Below are positions 1 through 7,506 of a stretch of DNA of 17,793 nt, one piece after another (the stretch's first letter is position 1; each line of letters begins with the position of its first letter). The DNA lies in the NCBI GenBank assembly GCA_001800495.1, contig MGVM01000041.1, forward strand, positions 1 to 17,793, read 5' to 3'. The notes beneath the pieces are model-generated. The model made no database searches, was not told the origin of the DNA, and worked only from the letters and a program-made list of their open reading frames with translations. The position numbers were made by a program, and so were the translations under genes. The DNA comes from Elusimicrobia bacterium RIFOXYB2_FULL_48_7. GTDB lineage: Bacteria; Elusimicrobiota; Endomicrobiia; CG1-02-37-114; XYA2-FULL-39-19.

Positions 1-786
1 AGAAGCTCTCGCTTCCTCCTCCTTCATTTCGGTAAATGTATTTGGCGGAGAAATTTTGTGTTTTTTTATAATATCCCGCATAAATTGCAATGCTTTCCTG
101 TTTTCGGGCGTGTTCAACAGTATTTTATTGTTTTTAATAACAATACCGCCTCCATTTGAACCTGCAAATTCCAGAAAATTGCAGATCAAGCCTTCGTACT
201 GCGCCCCCTGCCAGACAAAACTGTAAAAATTAGGATTTCTCCGCCTTTCGTATTCCTGAATTTTCAGCGAATATTTTAAAAGTTCATCCCATGTTTTCGG
301 AGGGTTCTTGTATCCGCGCTTAAAGAGAATATCTTTATTGTAATACAAAAGCCCCCCGTCGATATATACGGGAAACGCCACCAGCTCGTTTTCATACTTG
401 TCAGCAAGGTTTATTACCCTGTCAAAAAAAACACCCGGGTCAATCCCGAGTTCCCGGGAATAACCCTCAAGCGGTTCAAGCCACCCGGAGGCCGCAAATT
501 GCGCAAGCCAGGCCACATCCATAAGGAATACGTCAGGATCTTCCTCACGCGACTTTAACGGTGTTATAAGCCCTTGCCGCCTTTGGTCGGTGTCGGTTGG
601 CTGTCTTAAAACATTCACTTTTATCCCGGACTGCGCCTCAAACTTTACCGCAAGTTTTTCCCATACGGCTATTTCGTTAGGAGCGCCTCCAACAGAAAAT
701 GTAATTATATTCTTGTCTTTTCTTCCGCACCCGGCGGAAATAATCGCGATTAAACAAACAAAGAGGAAAATAATATTTTTTATCAT
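1..786 (-). CDS. Extracellular sugar-type solute-binding lipoprotein, 3' end missing
   Basis: Substrate-binding component of a carbohydrate-type ABC importer (family 1 extracellular solute-binding protein, MalE/UgpB-like). Only the first 262 residues are in the window; the family usually has about 400-450, so the C-terminal lobe lies beyond base 1. The start at 786 gives a lipoprotein signal: Met-Ile-Lys, a hydrophobic stretch, then SAGC with the acylated Cys at about residue 20. Family features seen are a Thr-Phe-Ser strand after the signal, 'DVFLMDVAWLAQF' followed by 'GWLEPL' at about 95-115, and the 'FPVYIDGGLLYYNKDI' stretch typical of sugar binders. A purine-rich GGCGGG lies 8 bases before the start. 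It follows otsAB by about 106 bases on the same strand without a terminator, so cotranscription is possible. The substrate cannot be read; trehalose or a related glucoside is only suggested by context. Confidence 0.85.
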   Translation of the reverse strand, partial: MIKNIIFLFVCLIAIISAGCGRKDKNIITFSVGGAPNEIAVWEKLAVKFEAQSGIKVNVLRQPTDTDQRRQGLITPLKSREEDPDVFLMDVAWLAQFAASGWLEPLEGYSRELGIDPGVFFDRVINLADKYENELVAFPVYIDGGLLYYNKDILFKRGYKNPPKTWDELLKYSLKIQEYERRRNPNFYSFVWQGAQYEGLICNFLEFAGSNGGGIVIKNNKILLNTPENRKALQFMRDIIKKHKISPPNTFTEMKEEEARAS

Positions 787-892
787 TTTAACCCGCCTTT
801 TAAAAGCACCCTCCGTAAAAAAACCGTCATTCAGGCTATCCCCGAACGGCGGCCTGGCTGTTAGCGCCCTCCTTTAACCATTTAAAAGTGTT

Positions 893-3094
893 TTAATTCA
901 ATATTTCATTCAAGAGCTTTCTTGCTTCTTTGTAATTGCCCAGGTTATATTTTGCATGGGAGGAACCCATGCCGATTTTAAGCGAATAGGCGTTATCCGG
1001 CAGGCTTTTGAAAAGGTCTTCATCGGTCCAGTCATCCCCAAGCGCCATGATAAAATCGTATTTGTTTTTCGAAAGAAAATAATTTGCCGCAATACCCTTG
1101 TTTATGCCCGCATTCCTTACTTCAATTACCTTATTGCCCTGTAATACCTGGACATCAATATTGGCGGTAAAGGAAATCAGGTCATCAATTAGTTCCTTGG
1201 CCCTGATTGAGGCCAATTCCGGGTCGGACCTGCGGTAATGCCACACCACGGAAAATTCTTTTTCTTCAACAAAAGAACCGGGCAGCCTGTCAGAATTAGT
1301 TTTCAAAATGGGCATAATTTTTAATTTCCAGTCCGCGTTTAAAGGTTTCAATAACTGCCAATCATTGCCATTGTCTTTTATCCAGACGCCGTGTTCGGAA
1401 ACCATGTCTGCATTGGTATTTCCAAGCCAATTCTGGAGAGTTTGCTTGTCCCTGCCGCTTATAATGACAACCTTGGTTTTGGGATCGCCTGAAAAGGATT
1501 TTAGTAATTTAAGGATTTCCTCATCAGGGTAAGCGTTTTCCGGGAGGCCGGAAAACGGCACCAGGGTCCCGTCGTAATCCATGAAAATAATTCTTGAACC
1601 AGCATCCTTGAAGCTCTTGATCAGCTGTTTTTTATCTGCAGAATTCAGGAGCCTGGCGTTGAATTTCTTTTTAAATTCATTTACTTCAATTAATTCCTGG
1701 GTAAAATCGTTTGCCCAGCGGATAACGTCATATTCCTGAATCCTTTTCTGCATGGCGCTGTTGCGTTTATTTTGTTGTTCAACAGGCATTTCAAGCGCCT
1801 CTTTAAGGGCATCAGCTATTTCTTCTTTATGATTGGGGTTAATAACAATAGCTTCACCGAGTTCTTTCGCCGCGCCTGCCATTTCACTTAAGATTAAAAC
1901 GCCTGTTTTATCGGTCAATGCCGCAATGTATTCCTTGGCAACCAGGTTCATGCCATCCCTCAGGGGAGTAATCATGGCAACGTCGCAAAAAGCATATAAG
2001 GAGACCAGGGGTTTTAATGGCAGGTACTTATACTGGTAATGAATGGGTGTCCAGTCAAGGCTCCCGAACTTGCCGTTGATTTTTCCTACAAGCGCGTCAA
2101 GTTTGGCCTTCATCTTCTGGTAATTATCTATCCCTATGCGTGAAGGGACTACGAATAACAGCATTACAACTTTTTTATGCCATTCGGGGTTGTTTTCAAG
2201 GAATAATTCATAACCTTCAAGCCTGTTTAATATTCCCTTCGTATAATCAAGGCGGTCAACCGAAAGAATGGTTTTCAAGCCGGTAAAAGTTGATTTGAGT
2301 TTCTCTTTTTCCTGCCGGACTTCCGGCAGGGCTGAGGTGTCGTGGTATTTCAGGTAATGGATTCCCATGGGAAAAGTGTCAGCTTTTAAAACTCTATTAT
2401 CAGTTGTAATGTTTCCCATGTTATGGTCAAAGCCCAATAAACGCAGGGTGCATTTAAGGAAATTCTGTGTATAATCATGCGTGTGAAATCCAATCAGGTC
2501 AGCCCCTATAAGCCCTTCAAGTATTTCCACGCGCCACTTTTTTGGCAGCAATCTGAATATTTCTATCGGAGGGAAGGGTATGTGAAGAAAAAATCCTACA
2601 GGTGTGCCCGGAAGCTTTTCTTTAAGTAATTTCGGAAGGAGCATCAGGTGATAATCATGAACCCAGACCATATCATCAGGTTTTACAATTTTTACTATCG
2701 CCTCGCAAAACTGTTCATTTACCTTTTTATAATAATTCCAGGCTGTTTCATTATAAGTGGTATAAACAGGAAAACAATGGAATAAGGGCCAGATAGTCTT
2801 GTTGCAAAAACCATTGTAAAAATGATCCATTGACTTTTCATCAATGTAAACAGGGTAAGCATTATAATCAGAGAGGGCTTTTTTCCTCAGCTCATTTTCG
2901 AATTTCGGGTTTATTTCACTGCCGGGCCAGCCAATCCAGATATGCTCCTGCTTTGTAAAAGAGGAGTTTTTCAGTGAATCAAGGTAGGCGCTTATGCCGG
3001 TAACAAGCCCGCCGGTGCTTTCCTTAAAGCTTATTTTACCTTCTTTTTCTTCAATACTGAAAGGCAGCCTGTTCGAAACTATCAATAATCTCAT
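893..3094 (-). CDS. otsAB: Bifunctional trehalose-6-phosphate synthase/phosphatase (OtsA-OtsB fusion)
   Basis: Makes trehalose from a nucleotide-glucose and glucose-6-phosphate, then removes the phosphate, in the cytoplasm. Residues 1-475 are a GT20 synthase domain: SNRLPF (7-12), GGLVTG (28-33), WIGWPG (53-58), HDYH (146-149), LHIPFPP (170-176), DRLDYTKG (280-287, with the donor-binding Arg and Lys), and DGMNLVAKEY (380-389). Residues 495-733 are a HAD phosphatase domain: DYDGT (506-510, nucleophile and acid/base Asp), SGRD (546-549), and GDDWTDED (686-693). All catalytic positions I can check are intact. The 733-residue length is normal for fused bacterial forms. It starts 36 bases after the small membrane protein gene and probably shares its promoter at 3395-3423. 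Only a weak GAGG precedes the ATG. Likely used for osmotic or desiccation protection. Confidence 0.95.
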   Translation of the reverse strand: MRLLIVSNRLPFSIEEKEGKISFKESTGGLVTGISAYLDSLKNSSFTKQEHIWIGWPGSEINPKFENELRKKALSDYNAYPVYIDEKSMDHFYNGFCNKTIWPLFHCFPVYTTYNETAWNYYKKVNEQFCEAIVKIVKPDDMVWVHDYHLMLLPKLLKEKLPGTPVGFFLHIPFPPIEIFRLLPKKWRVEILEGLIGADLIGFHTHDYTQNFLKCTLRLLGFDHNMGNITTDNRVLKADTFPMGIHYLKYHDTSALPEVRQEKEKLKSTFTGLKTILSVDRLDYTKGILNRLEGYELFLENNPEWHKKVVMLLFVVPSRIGIDNYQKMKAKLDALVGKINGKFGSLDWTPIHYQYKYLPLKPLVSLYAFCDVAMITPLRDGMNLVAKEYIAALTDKTGVLILSEMAGAAKELGEAIVINPNHKEEIADALKEALEMPVEQQNKRNSAMQKRIQEYDVIRWANDFTQELIEVNEFKKKFNARLLNSADKKQLIKSFKDAGSRIIFMDYDGTLVPFSGLPENAYPDEEILKLLKSFSGDPKTKVVIISGRDKQTLQNWLGNTNADMVSEHGVWIKDNGNDWQLLKPLNADWKLKIMPILKTNSDRLPGSFVEEKEFSVVWHYRRSDPELASIRAKELIDDLISFTANIDVQVLQGNKVIEVRNAGINKGIAANYFLSKNKYDFIMALGDDWTDEDLFKSLPDNAYSLKIGMGSSHAKYNLGNYKEARKLLNEILN

Positions 3095-3130
3095 ACGTAA
3101 ATTATGCCTCGTTTATGTAAAAAGCGGTTG

Positions 3131-3274
3131 TTATTTCTTGCTTTCTAATTCTTTTTTTTGTTTTTCCTTTTCCATTTTTTCATTCTTATTACTGTTAATT
3201 ACAGCATAGATGACAAATCCGATAAATACCGCCATGAAAATGAAAACCGGCCAGTCTTGTGAGGGATTCCACAT
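3131..3274 (-). CDS. Small single-span membrane protein (47 aa)
   Basis: No family recognised. The product is 47 residues: a short N-terminus with two Trp residues (MWNPSQDWP), one hydrophobic span at about 10-27, then a highly charged Lys/Glu tail (about 28-47) likely to be cytosolic. Such small tail-charged membrane proteins resemble CcoQ/YnhF-like or prolipoprotein-free stress peptides in form only. The ATG at 3274 has an excellent AAAGGAGG six bases upstream. A second, in-frame start at 3340 (ATGATG with AAGGAG four bases upstream) would add 22 residues, and its extra codons run through a terminator-like hairpin. The gene is 36 bases before otsAB and appears to be the first gene of that operon. 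Confidence 0.7.
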   Translation of the reverse strand: MWNPSQDWPVFIFMAVFIGFVIYAVINSNKNEKMEKEKQKKELESKK

Positions 3275-3340
3275 AAAAACCTCCTTTAAAAATAAAAATA
3301 CCGTCATCTGAATTTTATCAGATGGCGGCCCGACCATCAT
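3275..3340 (-). promoter_or_regulatory. Leader with alternative in-frame start
   Basis: From a start at 3340 (two consecutive ATG codons with AAGGAG at 3345-3350) an open frame runs 22 codons straight into the 47-residue membrane protein. The hairpin and T-tract at 3288-3328 are inside this leader. A ribosome translating it would disrupt the hairpin, the arrangement of a translation-coupled attenuator or of a dual-start gene. Both SD sequences are seen directly; the regulatory role is inferred. Confidence 0.4.
3288..3328 (-). terminator. Terminator-like hairpin in the leader (attenuator candidate)
   Basis: On the minus strand, arms at 3328-3318 and 3311-3301 pair over 11 positions with one C-A mismatch (core CATCTGA/TCAGATG), with a six-base loop, followed by the T-rich run TATTTTTATTTTT. 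It sits downstream of the promoter at 3395-3423 and upstream of the ATG at 3274, so it could end transcripts early. It could also serve as terminator for read-through from the M23 gene. Confidence 0.5.
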
Positions 3341-3394
3341 ACTGCTCCTTCGAGAAAAGACAATTTTCCCGAACCTCTTTAATGCTTATAGTAT

Positions 3395-3423
3395 ATTATA
3401 ACCTTGATTCGAATATAAGTCAA
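3395..3423 (-). promoter_or_regulatory. Sigma70-type promoter for small membrane protein-otsAB
   Basis: On the minus strand, TTGACT (3423-3418) is followed by exactly 17 bases and then consensus TATAAT (3400-3395). The predicted start is near 3388, seven bases beyond the M23 stop region, giving a leader of about 115 bases before the ATG at 3274. One of the best promoter matches in the window. Confidence 0.6.
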
Positions 3424-3429
3424 GGATTT

Positions 3430-4281
3430 TTACTCAAATGCATTGCCGCTGAATTTGATCCACCAGAGCGGGTCCACAGCTTCCCCCTGCAGGTACACGC
3501 CGAAATGCAGGTGGGGGCCGGTCGACCAGCCGGTGGAGCCCAGCAGGCCTATCAAATCATTTTTTGAAACTTTGTCGCCCGTTTTCTTCAATACTTTTTT
3601 CATGTGAAAATAGCAGGATGTCACGCCCTGGCCGTGGTCAAGTATTACCAGGTTGCCGTAAACGTTGAAACATTCCCCGGTGAAGGCCACCACGCCGTCG
3701 TTGGCGGCGCGCACCGGAGTGCCGGATTTCCCTCCCAGGTCGATACCCTTGTGAAAATAAGAATATGTTTTGCCTTCGCGTTTTTGAGCGAAATTCGGCG
3801 TGGACCTGGATTTCACCGGCAAAATGAACGGGCCGTTCCAAAGCTTATTTTTGCTTTTCACGTTCAGCGCGCTGATTACAAGCACCTGCTGCTTATCGAC
3901 CGTTCTCTGGGTATCGCGCATGGTTTCGTCCTTCGAATTAAGCTTGCTTGTCCGTATTATTCTCGCTACGCATCCGACGTAACGGAACTTTTCTTCCAGG
4001 GTAATAAAAAGCAATTTCCTCTTGACCACCAGCGGCAAGGCGCCGCAGGTTTCTATACCCATGGGAATGAATGCTTCCCTGGAATTGCTGTTCCTTTCAT
4101 AGGACTGGTACTTTTTTCCGTTAAGGATAATGGCAAAGTTCGGGTAAGTGGTGTTAGTTATGCGTACGAGCATGCCTTCGCCGCCCCGGGACATTTCGGG
4201 GGACACGCTGATATCGAAGGAATGGGCCTGTGAGGAAAAAACGGCAACAAGCAGAAGGGCAGCCGGGATATTTTTAAGCAT
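3430..4281 (-). CDS. Secreted M23 family metallopeptidase
   Basis: Peptidoglycan-cleaving endopeptidase of the LytM/M23 type, exported to the envelope. From the ATG at 4281 the 283-residue product begins with a Sec signal (MLKN, then a hydrophobic core, probable cleavage after AHS at about 21). Residues 22-110 look like a beta-rich N-terminal domain with two Cys residues that might pair (79 and 104). The M23 domain covers about 150-275: HKGID (His177, Asp181), YFHMKK (His226) and PHLHFG (His257, His259), so the zinc ligands and catalytic His are all present and the enzyme should be active. The ATG overlaps the stop of the upstream AI-2E gene by 8 bases and lacks an SD, which suggests translational coupling. 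An upstream TTG at 4317 is in frame but would bury the signal peptide. Confidence 0.9.
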   Translation of the reverse strand: MLKNIPAALLLVAVFSSQAHSFDISVSPEMSRGGEGMLVRITNTTYPNFAIILNGKKYQSYERNSNSREAFIPMGIETCGALPLVVKRKLLFITLEEKFRYVGCVARIIRTSKLNSKDETMRDTQRTVDKQQVLVISALNVKSKNKLWNGPFILPVKSRSTPNFAQKREGKTYSYFHKGIDLGGKSGTPVRAANDGVVAFTGECFNVYGNLVILDHGQGVTSCYFHMKKVLKKTGDKVSKNDLIGLLGSTGWSTGPHLHFGVYLQGEAVDPLWWIKFSGNAFE

Positions 4282-5368
4282 CCGGTTCGGGAGGATTGAT
4301 CTGTTTTCGGAATTCAATCTTGTAGATTTCGAGGATTGACAGGAATACCGACGCTATCAGGGGGCCGATTATGAAACCGGTCGGCCCGAAAGTGAATATG
4401 CCGCCTATCATGGAGAAAAACACCAGCAGGTCGTGCATGCCGGCATGCTTGCCGACTATCCTGGGCCTGAGGACGTTGTCAATGAATGAAATAAAAAACA
4501 CGCTTATCAGGATGATAATCAGCCCCTGCAGTATATCCCCATTCACGATCTTTATTATGCCGGTAGGCACAAGCACAATACCGGTTCCGGCAAAGGGTAT
4601 GACCGCCAGCACCAACATGATGAGGCCCCACAGCAGCCAGGCTTTTATGCCGAATATCCACAGAACAAGGGTGGCAAGCGAGCTCTGGATAAAAGCTATG
4701 AAGAGTATTCCCTTGACGGTGGCGTTTGACATCGTATAGAACCGGGATATTATGCGGTCCTTGTATTCCTCGGTGAGCGGGATGATGTCCTTGATCTGCA
4801 GGATCAGGGTTTCCCCGTCTTTCAGGAAATAAAAGAGCGAGAACACCGCGATGAAGATGTTGAATACGACATTAACGGTGGTCTTGAATGTGTTATTCAC
4901 GAAAGATGCCGTCGTTGATTCCAAAAAGCCGAGCGTTTTGCCCAGGATCGCCCGCCAGTCGATGGTTATGTTGTGCTCGATGAGCCACGCGCCAACGGGC
5001 GTCTGCATGAATTTTTCTATTATTTCAAAATTGTCTTTCTGCATCAGGTTATTTACCTGCGGCTCGGCTGAATAGTAAAGCCCCATGCTCTGGCTGATAA
5101 GGGCCCTGGAGATGAAAAAAAGCGGCAGAAAAAACATTATAAGCAGCAACAGGCAGCAAACCAGCGAAGCAAGCCCTCTTTTTTTGATGAATTTCAGTAT
5201 AAACCGGTAAAGCGGGTAAACAAGCATGGCAATAATGACAGCGAAAATTATCGGCAGGAAAAAGACCTTTATCATGCTGAGGAAAAAAACCAGGGACAGG
5301 ATGAACGCGGCCAGCAGGAAGTATTTGCTGAATTTTTTGCCGTCTAAAACACTTTTTTGCGGTTCCAT
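4274..5368 (-). CDS. AI-2E family (UPF0118/PerM-like) transporter
   Basis: Polytopic inner-membrane protein of the AI-2E exporter-like family, 364 residues, which is the usual length. Paired N-terminal spans lie at about 15-50 and 67-90, followed by a soluble stretch to about 160 and a further hydrophobic set to about 350. Family marks are FYFLKDGE (179-186), IPFAGTG (257-263), DNVLRPRIVGK (297-307), and a Gly-rich terminal span with FGPTGFIIGP (327-336). AGGAGA lies about eight bases before the ATG. It is the first gene of a pair with the M23 peptidase, which suggests envelope transport coupled to wall remodelling rather than quorum signalling. Members have also been shown to carry other substrates such as Na+/H+, so the cargo is not assignable. 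Confidence 0.88.
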   Translation of the reverse strand: MEPQKSVLDGKKFSKYFLLAAFILSLVFFLSMIKVFFLPIIFAVIIAMLVYPLYRFILKFIKKRGLASLVCCLLLLIMFFLPLFFISRALISQSMGLYYSAEPQVNNLMQKDNFEIIEKFMQTPVGAWLIEHNITIDWRAILGKTLGFLESTTASFVNNTFKTTVNVVFNIFIAVFSLFYFLKDGETLILQIKDIIPLTEEYKDRIISRFYTMSNATVKGILFIAFIQSSLATLVLWIFGIKAWLLWGLIMLVLAVIPFAGTGIVLVPTGIIKIVNGDILQGLIIILISVFFISFIDNVLRPRIVGKHAGMHDLLVFFSMIGGIFTFGPTGFIIGPLIASVFLSILEIYKIEFRKQINPPEPDA

Positions 5369-5403
5369 GTTGATTGTCTCCTGAAATACTGTTGGTATTA
5401 ATC

Positions 5404-5432
5404 AATATATAATAAATTTGCTTGTAATGCAA
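5404..5432 (-). promoter_or_regulatory. Candidate promoter for AI-2E-M23 pair
   Basis: On the minus strand TTGCAT (5432-5427), 17-base spacer, TATATT (5409-5404). The -10 is a 5/6 match, but the -35 only 3/6. It lies in the short divergent gap and its start would give a leader of about 30 bases. Confidence 0.3.
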
Positions 5433-5450
5433 TCAGAGAAATGATATTAT
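5422..5450 (+). promoter_or_regulatory. Candidate promoter for the glycosyltransferase gene
   Basis: TTGTAA (5422-5427), 17-base spacer, TATTAT (5445-5450). The expected start (about 5457) is only a few bases before the ATG at 5460, which has no SD, so the message may be leaderless. It overlaps the candidate divergent promoter on the other strand. Confidence 0.35.
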
Positions 5451-5459
5451 TTAAACAAG

Positions 5460-7436
5460 ATGCGAAAGAATTTTTGGGTCGTTTTTGCCCTGCTTGCCGT
5501 CATGGCCGCGCGCCTTGTTACGACGGCATGGCAGAAATCCGCCACTTACGACGAGGCATTTTACATTTCCTACGGCTATTCCCTGCTGAAAACCGGCGAT
5601 TACAGGTTTTCCATAGACAAGCCGCCGCTTGTGCCCGTGATTTCCGCGCTCCCGCTTGTTTTTTTGAAGCCGGAATTCAACACCGCCGATCCCGACTGGC
5701 AGAAAGCCGCCGGGTGGATGAATTCAAAGGAAAAAAACCCGTGGGGCGAGCCGGGATCTTACAGGTGGAGCTTTTCCCTGAAGTTTTTGTTTGACAATAC
5801 ACTCTCTGTTGGCAGGATGCTGTTCTTTTCCCGCGTTTCGGTTATTTTTGCCGTAATTTTTCTGGGTTTGCTGGCTTTTTTGCTGACAAAAAGCCAGTTC
5901 GGTCCGGCGGCGGGTTATTATTTTCTGTTTTTTTACACTTTCTGCCCGAATATCCTGGGTAATTCCTTCCTGACAACGGAAGATTCCATTGTCAGCGCGT
6001 TAATTTACATAAGCGCGCTGAGTTTTCTCGCACTGCTCGATAAACCGTCGTACAAAACCGGCGCCCTAACCGGTTTATTCACCGCGCTGGCCCTGCTTTC
6101 AAAGCACACCGCGCTGTTTTTGTTCCCGGTTTTCCTTGTTTTATTGTTAATAGCGGTTTTCACCAAAAAAATCGCGCTTAAAAAGAGAATAATCCTTGAA
6201 TACCTGGCGGTTTTTGCTGTTTCCTTCCTTATAATAGCGTTCACCATAGCCCTGGCGTATAAATTTGCCTGGTTTAAGCTGTATTTCATCAATATAAAGA
6301 ACACATTGCTCTACCAGGGGCGCGGCCAGGCGGCATTTTGCTGGGGCAATTACTCGTACACCGGTTTCTGGTACTACTATCTGGTCTGCCTGCTGTTCAA
6401 AACACCCCTTCCTTTGTTTTTATTGGCTCTGCTGGCGCCGTTCAAGCTGTTCAACACCAAAAAACTTACCCGCGACAGGGTGATAAAGCTCCTCGGAATT
6501 ATTGTCCCGGCGGTATTGATCATCGCGTTTGCATCTATCAACAAGATCCAGCTGGGCATGCGCTACATTCTGCCGGCATATGTGTTCATCCTGTGCCTGT
6601 GCGCCCTTGTGGCGGAAAAATACAAGGCGGTCTCTTATGTGATGTGCGCGTGGCTGGCGTTTAATTCGCTCAGCATTCACCCGGATTACATGGCGTATTT
6701 CAACGGGCTCACATATTTCGGGGGAGGCGGGCAGAATTTTCTCGTGGATTCCAACATGGACTGGGGGCAGGACCTGAGGGGCTTGAAAAAATACATTGAA
6801 AAAGAAAAAGTGACGGATGTTGTGATGTCCTATTACGGCTCGGGGCTGGCCAAAACAGCGGGGTTTGAATTCCAGGACCTGTTCTCTTTCGGGCTCTGGG
6901 GAGAAAAGAAGCACGTCAACGCGGAAAAACCGCAAAAAGAAATACTTGCCGTGAGCGCCACGAACCTGCAGGGGCTCTATTTCAGCAACATGGGGCACGA
7001 CCTGCTTGGCTGGGCGAAAAGCAAGGAGCCGGCGAAAATCATCGGCGGATCTATATTTGTTTACGATATCACCAACGACGCTTTCGCGCACCAGCGCCTG
7101 GCTAATGTTTACTTTTTCACCGGCCAGCTGGACAAGGCCCTGCGAGAATCGTTAAGGACGGTAGAACTGAAACCGGACGACGGCCTGGCGCACCTGATAC
7201 TGGCTTTTATGTACGTGGATTATAATCCCGGTGAAGCCGTGGGCCGTTTCAGGCAGATAGTAAAAGTAAACCCCGCCCTCACATTCATGTACAACAACGT
7301 TATCACAAACACGTTCTCAAAAAATATTTATTACGCCTATTTCTACAAGCTTAAAAACCTGTGCGACCGGCAGGGGTACCGCGAAGGTTCCGCTGCATGC
7401 CTCGTCTGGCTGAACGCCCTCCAGCCGCAGAATTAA
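5460..7436 (+). CDS. Membrane glycosyltransferase (GT39/PMT_2-like) with C-terminal TPR
   Basis: Integral membrane glycosyltransferase that would move a sugar from a polyprenyl-phosphate carrier to an acceptor on the outer face of the membrane (GT-C fold, ArnT/PMT relatives). The 658-residue product has an N-terminal span, then an acidic first loop with Asp31-Glu32 (TYDEAFYISYG) and KPPLVP (54-59), a second acidic pair Glu174-Asp175 (TTED), and about ten hydrophobic segments up to about 410. After the membrane part comes DSNMDWGQDL (about 429-438), a motif seen in many bacterial PMT_2 proteins, and then a soluble domain ending in one to two TPR-like helices at about 540-610 (LANVYFFTGQLDKAL and following). 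The TPR tail is unusual and may recruit a partner. No SD precedes the ATG. The gene stands alone between divergent and unrelated neighbours; donor and acceptor are unknown. Confidence 0.85.
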   Translation: MRKNFWVVFALLAVMAARLVTTAWQKSATYDEAFYISYGYSLLKTGDYRFSIDKPPLVPVISALPLVFLKPEFNTADPDWQKAAGWMNSKEKNPWGEPGSYRWSFSLKFLFDNTLSVGRMLFFSRVSVIFAVIFLGLLAFLLTKSQFGPAAGYYFLFFYTFCPNILGNSFLTTEDSIVSALIYISALSFLALLDKPSYKTGALTGLFTALALLSKHTALFLFPVFLVLLLIAVFTKKIALKKRIILEYLAVFAVSFLIIAFTIALAYKFAWFKLYFINIKNTLLYQGRGQAAFCWGNYSYTGFWYYYLVCLLFKTPLPLFLLALLAPFKLFNTKKLTRDRVIKLLGIIVPAVLIIAFASINKIQLGMRYILPAYVFILCLCALVAEKYKAVSYVMCAWLAFNSLSIHPDYMAYFNGLTYFGGGGQNFLVDSNMDWGQDLRGLKKYIEKEKVTDVVMSYYGSGLAKTAGFEFQDLFSFGLWGEKKHVNAEKPQKEILAVSATNLQGLYFSNMGHDLLGWAKSKEPAKIIGGSIFVYDITNDAFAHQRLANVYFFTGQLDKALRESLRTVELKPDDGLAHLILAFMYVDYNPGEAVGRFRQIVKVNPALTFMYNNVITNTFSKNIYYAYFYKLKNLCDRQGYREGSAACLVWLNALQPQN

Positions 7437-7442
7437 AGCCGG

Positions 7443-7468
7443 AAATAAGTATTGTGTCCCCGGAATTA
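7443..7468 (+). repeat. Single copy of the REP-like repeat half
   Basis: The 19 bases at 7443-7461, with core TAAGTATTGTGTCCCC, are identical to 11851-11869, where they form one arm of a palindrome. Here only one arm is present, in the 70-base gap between two genes. It covers the -35 region of the next gene's candidate promoter. Confidence 0.65.
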
Positions 7469-7480
7469 TTTGTGTATAAT
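7452..7480 (+). promoter_or_regulatory. Candidate promoter for the sugar-metabolism trio
   Basis: A consensus TATAAT at 7475-7480 stands 17 bases after TTGTGT (7452-7457), which is a poor -35 lying inside the repeat. The start would be near 7487, giving a leader of about 20 bases before the ATG at 7507. Confidence 0.35.
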
Positions 7481-7506
7481 TGTGAAAATAAAAAATGGGA
7501 GGAAAC

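Noticed and set aside
783..830. 15-codon minus-strand frame overlapping the solute-binding protein start (ATGA)
   Set aside because: Poor SD, low-complexity sequence, most likely chance.
3401..3428. CCTTGA/TCAAGG inverted repeat as terminator of the M23 gene
   Set aside because: No T-run follows in either direction, and the bases are better explained as the -35 and spacer of a promoter.
3604..4233. 209-codon plus-strand open frame opposite the M23 gene
   Set aside because: Shadow of the M23 coding strand; no SD and no recognisable domain.
6420..7091. 223-codon minus-strand frame opposite the glycosyltransferase
   Set aside because: His/Arg-rich translation without family features, fully inside a clear gene.
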